DNA of 6,925 nucleotides from Actinomycetota bacterium (GTDB taxonomy: Bacteria > Actinomycetota > Acidimicrobiia > IMCC26256 > BP-133). This document shows, in pieces, positions 1-5,473 of this stretch. The DNA lies in contig JAUZEX010000167.1 of NCBI GenBank assembly GCA_030838815.1, positions 1-6,925 on the forward strand, in the 5' to 3' direction. Numbering within the stretch: position 1 is the first letter of the stretch; every line of letters starts with the position of its first letter. The translations under genes and the position numbers were made by a program. Under the pieces are notes generated by a model. It made no database searches. It saw only the letters and a list, made by a program, of their open reading frames with translations, and had not been told where the DNA came from.

Positions 1-37
1 GCCGTTCCAGGCGTTCGATCTGGTGCAGCCGGCGAAG

Positions 38-529
38 CTAGCCGCAGTAGCCGCTCGCCGCGTCGTAGCGGTCGCAGTACGGATCGCCGTAGTAGCGGTG
101 GTACCGGCTGTAGTAGGAGTCGCAGTCGGAGTTGTGCCGGTAGTAGGGGCGGCCGTCCGGGCCGTAGATGGGCCGGCCGGAACGGTCGTAGTAGTACCCC
201 TCCCGGTAGCCGTTGCAGCGGTAGCCGTAGTAGCCGTAGTAGCCGTCGTCGTAGCCGTAATAGCGGTAGTAGTCGTCCGAGCGGCCGTCATGGTCGCGGT
301 AGCCCGACCGGTCGTGGTCGTTGTGGCCGTCACCACGGTCGACGTGGCCCGATTCGTGACGGTCGTGGCCCTCGTGGCCATTGTTGTCGCTGTGACCGCC
401 GTCCCGGTTGCCGTCGCTCTGGTGGGCTGACTTGTTGTCGTCGTTGCCCTTCTTGTCGGCGTAGGCCGCCGTCGGGGCGAGCACGAGCGCACCGCCGAGG
501 ATGGCGGTGACGATGATGCGTCTGATCAT
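38..529 (-). CDS. Secreted Tyr/His/Asp-rich four-cysteine protein, paralogue A (163 aa, unknown function)
   Basis: I do not recognise this as a named family. Residues 1-24 form a clear Sec signal peptide: basic MIRR, a hydrophobic core, and a predicted cut after AYA24. Residues 25-86 are hydrophilic and rich in His, Asp, Gly, Asn and Arg (HD/DH pairs, little hydrophobic content), which suggests disorder or metal binding. Residues 87-163 contain 25 Tyr in 77 positions, with GYYGYYGY-type repeats and four Cys at 105, 136, 152 and 162. The protein ends in CDRYDAASGYCG. The ATG at 529 is chosen over an in-frame GTG at 547 because an AAGGGAG ribosome site lies 6 nt upstream of it, and the longer reading would translate that site. 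The neighbour at 705-1133 is a paralogue with the same layout. An exported, possibly disulfide-bonded surface or matrix protein is inferred; the function is unknown. Confidence 0.85.
   Translation of the reverse strand: MIRRIIVTAILGGALVLAPTAAYADKKGNDDNKSAHQSDGNRDGGHSDNNGHEGHDRHESGHVDRGDGHNDHDRSGYRDHDGRSDDYYRYYGYDDGYYGYYGYRCNGYREGYYYDRSGRPIYGPDGRPYYRHNSDCDSYYSRYHRYYGDPYCDRYDAASGYCG
221..257 (-). repeat. Short in-gene tandem repeat encoding Gly-Tyr-Tyr units
   Basis: On the plus strand the unit gtagccgta recurs with little change. Read on the minus strand it gives GGC TAC TAC triplets, which encode the GYYGYYGY stretch of paralogue A (about residues 96-103) next to YDDGYYGY. It is a low-complexity coding repeat that could expand or contract by slippage in multiples of three without breaking the frame. 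Confidence 0.6.
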
Positions 530-570
530 TGGAATCTCCCTTGGCACCGTTCGACCCTTGCGTATATGGG

Positions 571-621
571 ACTTATTCCGTAATCGGTGCCTTACCTAAA
601 CAAAAGTGTCACTCAGTGCAA
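571..621 (-). promoter_or_regulatory. Promoter of paralogue A (duplicated block, copy 1)
   Basis: Read on the minus strand, a -35-like TTGCAC (621-616) is followed by exactly 17 bp and a -10-like TAGGTA (598-593). The predicted leader is roughly 55 nt. The same block occurs upstream of paralogue B: the first 15 bases (TTGCACTGAGTGACA) are identical and 28 of the first 32 match. The spacer starts with CACT-G-AGTG, a small inverted repeat spanning the -35 edge. A second conserved stretch, ATTACGGA, lies just downstream of the predicted start point. Conservation between copies while the surrounding sequence differs supports a regulatory role; the regulator is unknown. Confidence 0.7.
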
Positions 622-647
622 AAGGGACACGGCCGGCTCCGGACGCG

Positions 648-679
648 GCAGCGGCGGGGCCGGAAGGCCCCGCCGCTGC
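648..679 (-). terminator. Perfect 14-bp hairpin after paralogue B
   Basis: Positions 648-661 (GCAGCGGCGGGGCC) and 666-679 (GGCCCCGCCGCTGC) are perfect inverted complements around a 4-nt loop (GGAA on plus, TTCC on minus). The hairpin begins 25 nt beyond the paralogue B stop codon. There is no immediate U-run; a TTTT appears on the minus strand only about 25 nt later. GC-rich stems without a U-tract are common candidate terminators in actinobacteria. Its position between gene B and the promoter of gene A suggests it separates the two transcription units. Confidence 0.7.
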
Positions 680-704
680 GGTCGGGCATCAGGATCGGGA
701 CGGG

Positions 705-1133
705 TCAGCAGTAGCCCGTCCGGTAGTCGTACTCGTCGCAGGTGTCGTACCCGTAGGGGTAGCCGGACCGGTAGCCGTGGCGGTAGTAGTAGTCGTCGCA
801 GTACCGGTTTCCGTAGCCGCCGTCGTAGTAGTAGCGGTACCCGCCGCGGTAGTAGCAGCGGCCGGAGTACGAGCGGTTGTAGCCGTAGTAGTAGTAATCG
901 TCGTCGTAGTTGTACCGGCTGTGGTGATAGCTGCGGCGGTCGTCCCGATCGTAGCGACGGCCGTCGTGGTCACCCCGGTCCCAGTTGCGGTGGTTGTCAC
1001 CACGCTCCCAGTTCCGGCCGTGCTCGTGCCGTTCGCGACCTTCGCGGTGGCCGTGAGGGTTGGCCATCGCCGCCGGGGCGGTGAACAGCAGCGCCCCACC
1101 CAGGAACGCGGTAACCAGAATTCTCTTGAGCAT
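705..1133 (-). CDS. Secreted Tyr/Arg/Asp-rich four-cysteine protein, paralogue B (142 aa, unknown function)
   Basis: The protein has the same architecture as paralogue A and no family I can name. Residues 1-24 are a signal peptide (MLKRILVTAFLGGAL, predicted cut after AMA24), matching paralogue A at many positions without gaps. Residues 25-73 are rich in His, Arg, Asp, Asn and Gly, including repeated RNWERGD/RNWDRGD units (40-46, 49-55). Residues 74-142 are dominated by Tyr (28 Tyr in the whole protein) with Cys at 93, 112, 132 and 142. The last ten-residue Cys-Cys interval, CDEYDYRTGYC, matches CDRYDAASGYC of paralogue A in spacing and in most conserved residues. The ATG at 1133 has a good ribosome site (GGGGAAGGA) a few bases upstream. 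Two disulfides, metal binding or dityrosine cross-linking are possible but only inferred. Confidence 0.85.
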   Translation of the reverse strand: MLKRILVTAFLGGALLFTAPAAMANPHGHREGRERHEHGRNWERGDNHRNWDRGDHDGRRYDRDDRRSYHHSRYNYDDDYYYYGYNRSYSGRCYYRGGYRYYYDGGYGNRYCDDYYYRHGYRSGYPYGYDTCDEYDYRTGYC

Positions 1134-1190
1134 GTTTTCCTTCCCCTAGCGGTTTTGAACGCGTCGAAACAACTGATGTCCGGTCGCGTC

Positions 1191-1238
1191 TCCCCCAGCG
1201 GGGAAGGAGGCCCACACACCCTGCCGCCGGCGTGTGGG
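1191..1238 (-). promoter_or_regulatory. Two hairpins in the long leader of paralogue B
   Basis: The predicted leader of gene B is about 155 nt, against about 55 nt for gene A. The extra part can form two stems: tcccc (1191-1195) with gggga (1200-1204) around a 4-nt loop, and cccacac (1211-1217) with gtgtggg (1232-1238) around a 14-nt loop. Neither has a U-tract on the minus strand and I see no known riboswitch consensus. They may be mRNA stability or translation-control structures, or chance in GC-rich DNA. The stretch 1134-1280 contains no supported gene. Confidence 0.35.
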
Positions 1239-1280
1239 AGGCGGGGGTCCGTCCGACCTCCATGACCCTGAGACGTGGCA

Positions 1281-1330
1281 CCTACTCCGTAATACGGTCC
1301 TAACCTAGACAAAGCTGTCACTCAGTGCAA
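1281..1330 (-). promoter_or_regulatory. Promoter of paralogue B (duplicated block, copy 2)
   Basis: On the minus strand, TTGCAC (1330-1325), a 17-bp spacer and TAGGTT (1307-1302) form the same promoter arrangement as at 571-621. Downstream of the -10 box is a perfect short palindrome, CCGTA-T-TACGG (1288-1298), at or just past the expected transcription start; copy 1 keeps only part of this symmetry (CCG-ATTA-CGG). An operator here is plausible but unproven. Confidence 0.7.
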
Positions 1331-1331
1331 C

Positions 1332-1368
1332 AAGCCTCTGAGGGACTGCTCAGGTTGTCCTCAGGCTT
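1332..1368 (-). terminator. Imperfect hairpin at the end of the 72-aa gene
   Basis: On the plus strand aagcctctgagg (1332-1343) can pair with cctcaggctt (1359-1368), leaving a two-base bulge and a loop of about 15 nt. The right arm includes the stop codon of the small gene at 1361-1363, and the element ends just before the -35 box of paralogue B. It could end transcription of the small gene. A TT extension after the stem exists only in the plus direction, where no upstream gene needs it. Tentative. Confidence 0.4.
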
Positions 1369-1579
1369 TTCGCAGGTCGACGCGCAGGGTGAGCACGCCG
1401 TCCTCGAGCGTGGCCGTCGCGTCGCCGATCATGGCGAAGTCCATGAAGTCGACCTGGGCCCGTTCCAGGAAGCGCTTCTTGTCCGGGCCGGCGACGGGAG
1501 GCAGAGGCCGGTTCCGCACGGCCTGGGCTCGTTCCCGGAACCGCTCGAGCATCTCGTCGGGGTCGAACGCGTCAGCCAC
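1361..1579 (-). CDS. Conserved-looking small protein of unknown function (72 aa)
   Basis: I do not recognise the family. The protein has a charged N-terminal amphipathic stretch (residues 1-24, DEMLERFRERAQAV), a Pro-rich linker with GPDKKRFLERAQ (about 31-42), and a C-terminal part that looks like two beta-strands (DATATLEDGVLTLRVDL). It has no signal peptide or membrane segment, so it is probably cytosolic. The GTG start at 1579 is fixed by an in-frame TAG only 12 nt upstream. No Shine-Dalgarno is visible, and a -10-like TAGTTT sits 6 nt before the start, so a leaderless mRNA is likely. It is transcribed divergently from pgsA. Amino-acid composition is ordinary, unlike the Val-rich shadow frames, which supports a real gene. 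Confidence 0.72.
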   Translation of the reverse strand: MADAFDPDEMLERFRERAQAVRNRPLPPVAGPDKKRFLERAQVDFMDFAMIGDATATLEDGVLTLRVDLRKA

Positions 1580-1585
1580 GCAAAC

Positions 1586-1603
1586 AAACTAGCGGCGTAC
1601 ACT
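1586..1603. promoter_or_regulatory. Back-to-back -10 boxes for two divergent, probably leaderless genes
   Basis: Within the 33-bp gap between the divergent starts, the minus strand carries TAGTTT (1591-1586), 6 nt before the GTG at 1579. The plus strand carries TACACT (1598-1603), 9 nt before the ATG at 1613. Both fit the actinobacterial TAnnnT -10 pattern at a leaderless distance. Neither gene has a ribosome site. Clear -35 boxes are not visible. Confidence 0.45.
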
Positions 1604-1612
1604 GCCAGCGAC

Positions 1613-2209
1613 ATGGGACCGTCGCCGCCCCGGCCTGCCAGGGGCATCCTCACGATCCCCAACCTGGTCACCCTCGTCCGGCTGGCGTGCGTGCCGCTGT
1701 TCTGCTGGCTGCTGTTCGGCCGGGACGACCGCACCGCCGCGGCGTGGCTCCTGGCCGTGCTCGGTTGCACCGACTGGGTGGACGGCTACCTCGCCCGCCG
1801 CCTCGGCCAGGTGAGCGAGCTGGGCAAGGTGCTCGACCCGACCGCCGACCGCATCCTGCTCGGCACGGTCGTGATCTCGCTGCTCATCGACGGAAGGGTG
1901 CCGGCCGTCGTGGGCTGGGGGGTGCTGGTCCGGGAGGCCCTGATCTCGGGAGCGGTCCTGGCCCTCGCCGCCGCCGGCGCACGGCGCATCGACGTCCAGT
2001 GGGCCGGGAAGGCGGGCACCCTCGCGCTGATGGTGGCCTTCCCGCTGTTCATGATGGGCACGCCCGGCCCGTGGGGCCGGCCGTCGCTGACGGTCGCATG
2101 GCTGTTCGCTGCGCCAGGCCTCGCCCTCGCCTGGTACGCCGCCATCACCTACGTCCCCCTGGCCCGCCGAGCGCTGGCCGACGGGCGAAGCGAGCGCGTG
2201 GCGCGGTGA
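1613..2209 (+). CDS. pgsA: CDP-alcohol phosphatidyltransferase, PgsA-like (198 aa)
   Basis: This integral membrane enzyme transfers a phosphatidyl group from CDP-diacylglycerol to an alcohol acceptor, such as glycerol-3-phosphate or a phosphorylated polyol. The family signature D-x2-D-G-x2-A-R-x8-G-x3-D-x3-D is complete: D54, D57, G58, A61, R62, G71, D75, D79. These Asp residues bind the divalent metals. The N-terminus (ILTIPNLVTLVRL, residues 12-24) is typical of PgsA proteins. Several hydrophobic segments follow, at about 25-36, 42-53, 85-95, 100-120 and 135-148, with one more near the C-terminus. The ATG at 1613 is chosen because it directly precedes this N-terminus; the open frame runs further upstream only as an artefact overlapping the divergent gene. 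Position matches M. tuberculosis pgsA2 (Rv1822), upstream of DUF881/sbp/gcvH. The exact acceptor (PGP synthase, cardiolipin synthase or another) cannot be read from sequence alone. Confidence 0.93.
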   Translation: MGPSPPRPARGILTIPNLVTLVRLACVPLFCWLLFGRDDRTAAAWLLAVLGCTDWVDGYLARRLGQVSELGKVLDPTADRILLGTVVISLLIDGRVPAVVGWGVLVREALISGAVLALAAAGARRIDVQWAGKAGTLALMVAFPLFMMGTPGPWGRPSLTVAWLFAAPGLALAWYAAITYVPLARRALADGRSERVAR

Positions 2210-4713
2210 AGGCCGTCGTCATGGCCGGGGGCGAGGGCACCCGGCTGCGGCCGCTCACCTCCAACCAGCCCAAGCCGATGATGCCCATGGCCAACCGGCC
2301 GTTGATGGAGCACGTCGTCCGCCGTCTCGCCCTCCACGGCATCGACGACATCGTCGTCACCGTCGCCTTCCTCGCCAGCCACATCCGCAACTACTTCGGG
2401 GACGGCTCGGAGCTCGGCGTCTCCATGCGCTACGCCACGGAGGAGACACCGCTCGGGACGGCCGGCTCCGTCCGCAACGCCGCCGCCGAGCTCGACGACA
2501 CCTTCATGGTCATCTCCGGCGACGTCCTGTCGGACATCGATCTCGACGCCGTCGTCAAGGCCCACCGGTCCTCGGGGGCGCTGGCCACCATCGCCCTGCG
2601 GCGGGTGGCCAACCCCATCGACTTCGGCATCGTCATCACGAACGCCGAAGGGTGGGTGGAACGGTTCCTGGAAAAGCCGACCTGGGGTCAGGTGTTCTCC
2701 GACACGATCAATACCGGGATCTACGTCCTCGAGCCACAGATCCTCGACCTGATCCCGGAGCACGAGCCCGTCGACTTCTCCGAGGCCGTGTTCCCGGCCG
2801 CCCTCAAGCGGGGCCTGGCCATCCAGGGTCTCGTGGTCGACGGCTACTGGGAGGACGTCGGCACCGTCGAGGCCTACCACCGCGCCCATCGCGACGTCCT
2901 CGACGAGCGCGTCGCCGTCGACATCCCCGGCTTCCGGCTGGGGGACGGGATCTGGCTCGGGGAAGGAGCCGATGTCGACCCCGCGGCCGAGATCACCGGG
3001 CCCGTCATCATCGGGGACAACTGCCGGATCGAGGCCGGAGCCAGCATCGGGGAGTACACCGTGCTGGGGTCGAACGTGGTGGTCAAGCACGACGCTTCCC
3101 TGGCCCGCACCGTCGTCCACGACCACGTCTACATCGGTCCCGGGGCCACGCTGCGGGGCTGCATTGTGGGCCGGTCGGCCGACCTGCGCCGGGCGGCTCG
3201 GGCCGAGGAGGGCGTCGTTCTCGGCGAGGAGTGCTTCATCGGCGAGGGCGCCGTGATCAACCAGGGCGTCAAGGTCTACCCCTACAAGACCGTGGAGGCG
3301 GGGGCGGTCGTCAATGCCTCCATCGTCTGGGAGAGCCGGGGCCAGCGCACGCTGTTCGGCCGCCGCGGCGTGCGGGGCCTGGCCAACGTCGACGTCACGG
3401 CCCAGCTCGCCGTACGCCTCGCCGCCGCCTACGGCACGAGCCTCAAGCGGGGCTCGGTTGTCTGCTGTTCCCGGGACACCTCCCGGGTGGCCCGAACGCT
3501 CAAACGGGCGGTCATGTCCGGGCTCAACCTGTCCGGCGTCCACGTCGAGGACCTGGAGCTGGCGCCCGTCCCCCTGACCCGGTTCCACGTCCGTTCGGAA
3601 CGGGCCCATGGCGGCGTGACCGTCCGCCTCAGCCCCGACGATCCGGCGTCGGTCGAGATTCGCTTCTTCGATGCCCAGGGCGGCGACATCGACGACGTCG
3701 CCAAGCGCAAGATCGAGCGCCTGCTGGCCCGGGACGACTTCCGGCGGGCCTTCGCCGGCGACATCGGCGACATCGTCTTCCCGCCCCGGGTCCTCGAGTA
3801 CTACACCGCCGCCCTCATCCGCTCGATCGCCGTCGACGCCGTCCGGGAGCGGGCCTTCAAGCTGGTGCTCGACACGTCGTTCGGGTCGGCCTCGGTGGTC
3901 CTCAACCCCGTGCTGGCCAAGCTCGGCGCCGACGTGCTGGCCGTGAACCCGTTCGCCGCCACGGCCGCCGCCGCCCACGCCGGGGACGACCTCGAGACCC
4001 GCCTGGCCCGCGTCCAAACCCTGGTGCGGGCGTCGGGAAGCCATCTGGGGATCGTGTTCGATCCGGACGGCGAGACCCTGCGCCTCGTCGACGACACGGG
4101 CTACGCGCTCACGGACGAGGAGTGCCTCCTGGCCCTGGTCACGCTGGTCAGCGAGGCTCACCCGGGAGCCCGCCTGGCGCTGCCGATCGCGGTGAGCCGG
4201 GAGGCGGAGCGGATCGCCGCCGCCGGCGGCGCCACCATCGCCTGGGCCAAGCTCTCGTCGGCCCACCTGATGGAGGTGGCGGGAGCGGGCGGAATCGACT
4301 TCGCCGCTTCGGGCGGCGGCGGCTACCTGTGGCCCGACTTCCTGCCCGCCGCCGACGCCGTGGCCACGATGACCAAAGTCCTCGACCTGCTGGCCCGCAC
4401 CGGCCGGAGGCTGTCGTCGGTGGTGGCCGGCCTACCCTCCGTCCACCTCGCCCACATGACGGTCTCCACGCCCTGGGAGCGGAAGGGAACGGTGATGCGC
4501 ACCACCATGGAGCAGGCCCAGGACAAGGAGCTGGTGCTGGTCGACGGGATCAAGGTGCTCCACGCCGACGGCTGGGCGCTCGTCCTGCCCGACCCCGAGG
4601 AGCCTCTGACCCACGTGTGGGCGGAAGGGGGCAGCGACGGCGGGGCCCGGGCGCTGGCCCAGGAATACGTCGGCCGCATCCGGGCGGCGCTGGTGGCGGA
4701 CACCGACCGCTGA
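2206..4713 (+). CDS. Sugar-1-phosphate nucleotidyltransferase / beta-helix / phosphohexomutase-like fusion (835 aa)
   Basis: The fusion resembles mannose-1-phosphate guanylyltransferase-type proteins with a phosphomannomutase-like tail, known from actinobacteria and cyanobacteria. Residues 1-235 are a nucleotidyltransferase: GGEGTRLRPLT (8-18), PKPM (22-25), SGD with D106, EKP (156-158), NTG (169-171) and the YWEDVG motif (214-219). Residues about 240-375 are hexapeptide repeats of a left-handed beta-helix. Residues about 380-835 follow the four-domain order of phosphohexomutases, but the active loops are altered: LSPDDP around S476 instead of TASHNP, DPDGET (619-624) instead of DGDxDR, SGGGGY (702-707) instead of GExSGH, and LPDPEEP (794-800) instead of RPSGTEP. 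The nucleotidyltransferase part looks active, producing an NDP-sugar for envelope glycans (GDP-mannose is one candidate); the mutase part may be inactive or regulatory. The GTG start overlaps the pgsA stop (GTGA), which indicates translational coupling. Confidence 0.9.
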   Translation: MKAVVMAGGEGTRLRPLTSNQPKPMMPMANRPLMEHVVRRLALHGIDDIVVTVAFLASHIRNYFGDGSELGVSMRYATEETPLGTAGSVRNAAAELDDTFMVISGDVLSDIDLDAVVKAHRSSGALATIALRRVANPIDFGIVITNAEGWVERFLEKPTWGQVFSDTINTGIYVLEPQILDLIPEHEPVDFSEAVFPAALKRGLAIQGLVVDGYWEDVGTVEAYHRAHRDVLDERVAVDIPGFRLGDGIWLGEGADVDPAAEITGPVIIGDNCRIEAGASIGEYTVLGSNVVVKHDASLARTVVHDHVYIGPGATLRGCIVGRSADLRRAARAEEGVVLGEECFIGEGAVINQGVKVYPYKTVEAGAVVNASIVWESRGQRTLFGRRGVRGLANVDVTAQLAVRLAAAYGTSLKRGSVVCCSRDTSRVARTLKRAVMSGLNLSGVHVEDLELAPVPLTRFHVRSERAHGGVTVRLSPDDPASVEIRFFDAQGGDIDDVAKRKIERLLARDDFRRAFAGDIGDIVFPPRVLEYYTAALIRSIAVDAVRERAFKLVLDTSFGSASVVLNPVLAKLGADVLAVNPFAATAAAAHAGDDLETRLARVQTLVRASGSHLGIVFDPDGETLRLVDDTGYALTDEECLLALVTLVSEAHPGARLALPIAVSREAERIAAAGGATIAWAKLSSAHLMEVAGAGGIDFAASGGGGYLWPDFLPAADAVATMTKVLDLLARTGRRLSSVVAGLPSVHLAHMTVSTPWERKGTVMRTTMEQAQDKELVLVDGIKVLHADGWALVLPDPEEPLTHVWAEGGSDGGARALAQEYVGRIRAALVADTDR

Positions 4714-4723
4714 TCCGTTTGTG

Positions 4724-4729
4724 TACTTT
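4724..4729 (+). promoter_or_regulatory. -10-like box for the first DUF881 gene (leaderless)
   Basis: TACTTT lies in the 22-nt gap after the fusion enzyme and ends 6 nt before the ATG at 4736. There is no Shine-Dalgarno, and an in-frame TGA sits directly before the ATG, so the start cannot lie upstream. This is the geometry of a leaderless actinobacterial promoter. No convincing -35 is visible. It would let the DUF881/sbp/DUF881 genes be expressed separately from pgsA and the fusion gene. Confidence 0.45.
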
Positions 4730-4735
4730 GACTGA

Positions 4736-5473
4736 ATGCAGATCCGGGCGTCGCTGGCCGCGGTGCTGGCGCTCGTCGGGTTCCTCACGCTGGTCGCCTC
4801 CAACGGCGTCAAGGAAGCCAAGCGGGGAGCCGAGTCGCGCCGGGCCGGGCTGGTCAAGCTGATCCACACCCGCCAGGGCGAGGTCGACAGCCTCGGCAAG
4901 CAGCTGGTGCGGCTGCGGGCCGACGTCACCAGTGCCCGGCGCCGCCTGTCGGCCACGTCGGCCGACGACGCGCGGCACCTGCGGGACGTGCAGATGTGGG
5001 CCGGTACCACCGCGATGTCGGGGACAGGCCTCGAGATCCGCCTCGCCGACAGCCACCGGGAGGCGAAGACGGACACCGACCGCCAGTCGCTGTCGGTCCA
5101 TGACGTCGACCTCCAGCTCGTCGTCAACGCCCTCTGGGCGGCCGGCGGCGAGGCCGTGGCCGTGAACGGCCAGCGGCTCGTGGCGACGTCGCCGATCCGG
5201 GCTGCGGGCGAGACGATCACCGTGAACTTCCGGCCGCTCGTCCCGCCCTACAAGGTGGAGGCCATCGGCGCCGACCGCAAGCAGTTCGAGCGCTCGGCCG
5301 TGGCGCAGCGCTTCCGGCAGTGGGTCGCCGACTACGGGCTCGGATTCTCCCTCCGGTCCCGGTCGAGGGTCGTCGTCCCCGGCTATGTCGGCGCCCTGCA
5401 GCTGTCGTCGGCCCGCCCGGCCGATGCCGGACCGACGACGAGTCCCACCCCTGCGGCCCCGGGAGGTCGATGA
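4736..5473 (+). CDS. DUF881 membrane-anchored protein, first copy (245 aa)
   Basis: This is a DUF881 (YlxW/YlxX-like) protein of unknown biochemical role. It has a single N-terminal membrane segment (about 5-22), a predicted coiled coil (about 25-75) rich in Arg, Glu and Leu, then the DUF881 domain (about 85-215). Recognisable family pieces are GTGLEIRLAD, the LQLVVNALWAAGGEAVAVNG stretch, QRLVATSPIR and VPPYKVEAIG. A Pro/Thr/Ala-rich tail ends the protein, probably outside the membrane. It corresponds to Rv1823 of M. tuberculosis by position. The neighbouring genes and the family's frequent proximity to division or envelope genes suggest a cell-envelope role, which is inference. The stop overlaps the sbp start (ATGA), indicating translational coupling. 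Confidence 0.9.
   Translation: MQIRASLAAVLALVGFLTLVASNGVKEAKRGAESRRAGLVKLIHTRQGEVDSLGKQLVRLRADVTSARRRLSATSADDARHLRDVQMWAGTTAMSGTGLEIRLADSHREAKTDTDRQSLSVHDVDLQLVVNALWAAGGEAVAVNGQRLVATSPIRAAGETITVNFRPLVPPYKVEAIGADRKQFERSAVAQRFRQWVADYGLGFSLRSRSRVVVPGYVGALQLSSARPADAGPTTSPTPAAPGGR
5461..5466 (+). promoter_or_regulatory. Ribosome binding site of sbp
   Basis: GGGAGG is one of the few clear Shine-Dalgarno sequences on the plus strand here. It lies inside the last codons of the first DUF881 gene and, by spacing, favours the second ATG of the ATGATG pair as the sbp start. Confidence 0.6.

Noticed and set aside
23..430. Plus-strand 135-codon open frame, extremely Val/Ala-rich
   Set aside because: It is the antisense of the Tyr/Gly/Arg codons of paralogue A (TAC read backwards gives GTA). 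There is no ribosome site, the composition is unnatural, and the minus-strand gene has a signal peptide and a good start.
606..1265. Plus-strand 219-codon Val-rich open frame, and other overlapping Arg/Ser- or Thr-rich frames over paralogue B
   Set aside because: These frames are opposite or alternative readings of the Tyr-rich gene; runs of Val, Thr or Arg/Ser come from the low-complexity TAC/GAC codons. The frame also crosses the promoter block and leader.
1325..1612. N-terminal extension of PgsA by 96 codons
   Set aside because: The extension lies antisense to the 72-aa gene and has no membrane or family features. The natural PgsA N-terminus (IPNLVTLVRL) begins just after the ATG at 1613.
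2149..4266. Minus-strand 705-codon open frame opposite the nucleotidyltransferase fusion
   Set aside because: High-GC codon bias leaves the antisense frame open. It has no recognisable domain, and the plus-strand frame has clear family motifs throughout.
2652..4862. Plus-strand 736-codon Arg/Gly/Pro-rich open frame
   Set aside because: It is a frame-shifted reading of the fusion gene that runs into the DUF881 gene. Arg/Pro/Gly excess is typical of out-of-frame GC-rich DNA.
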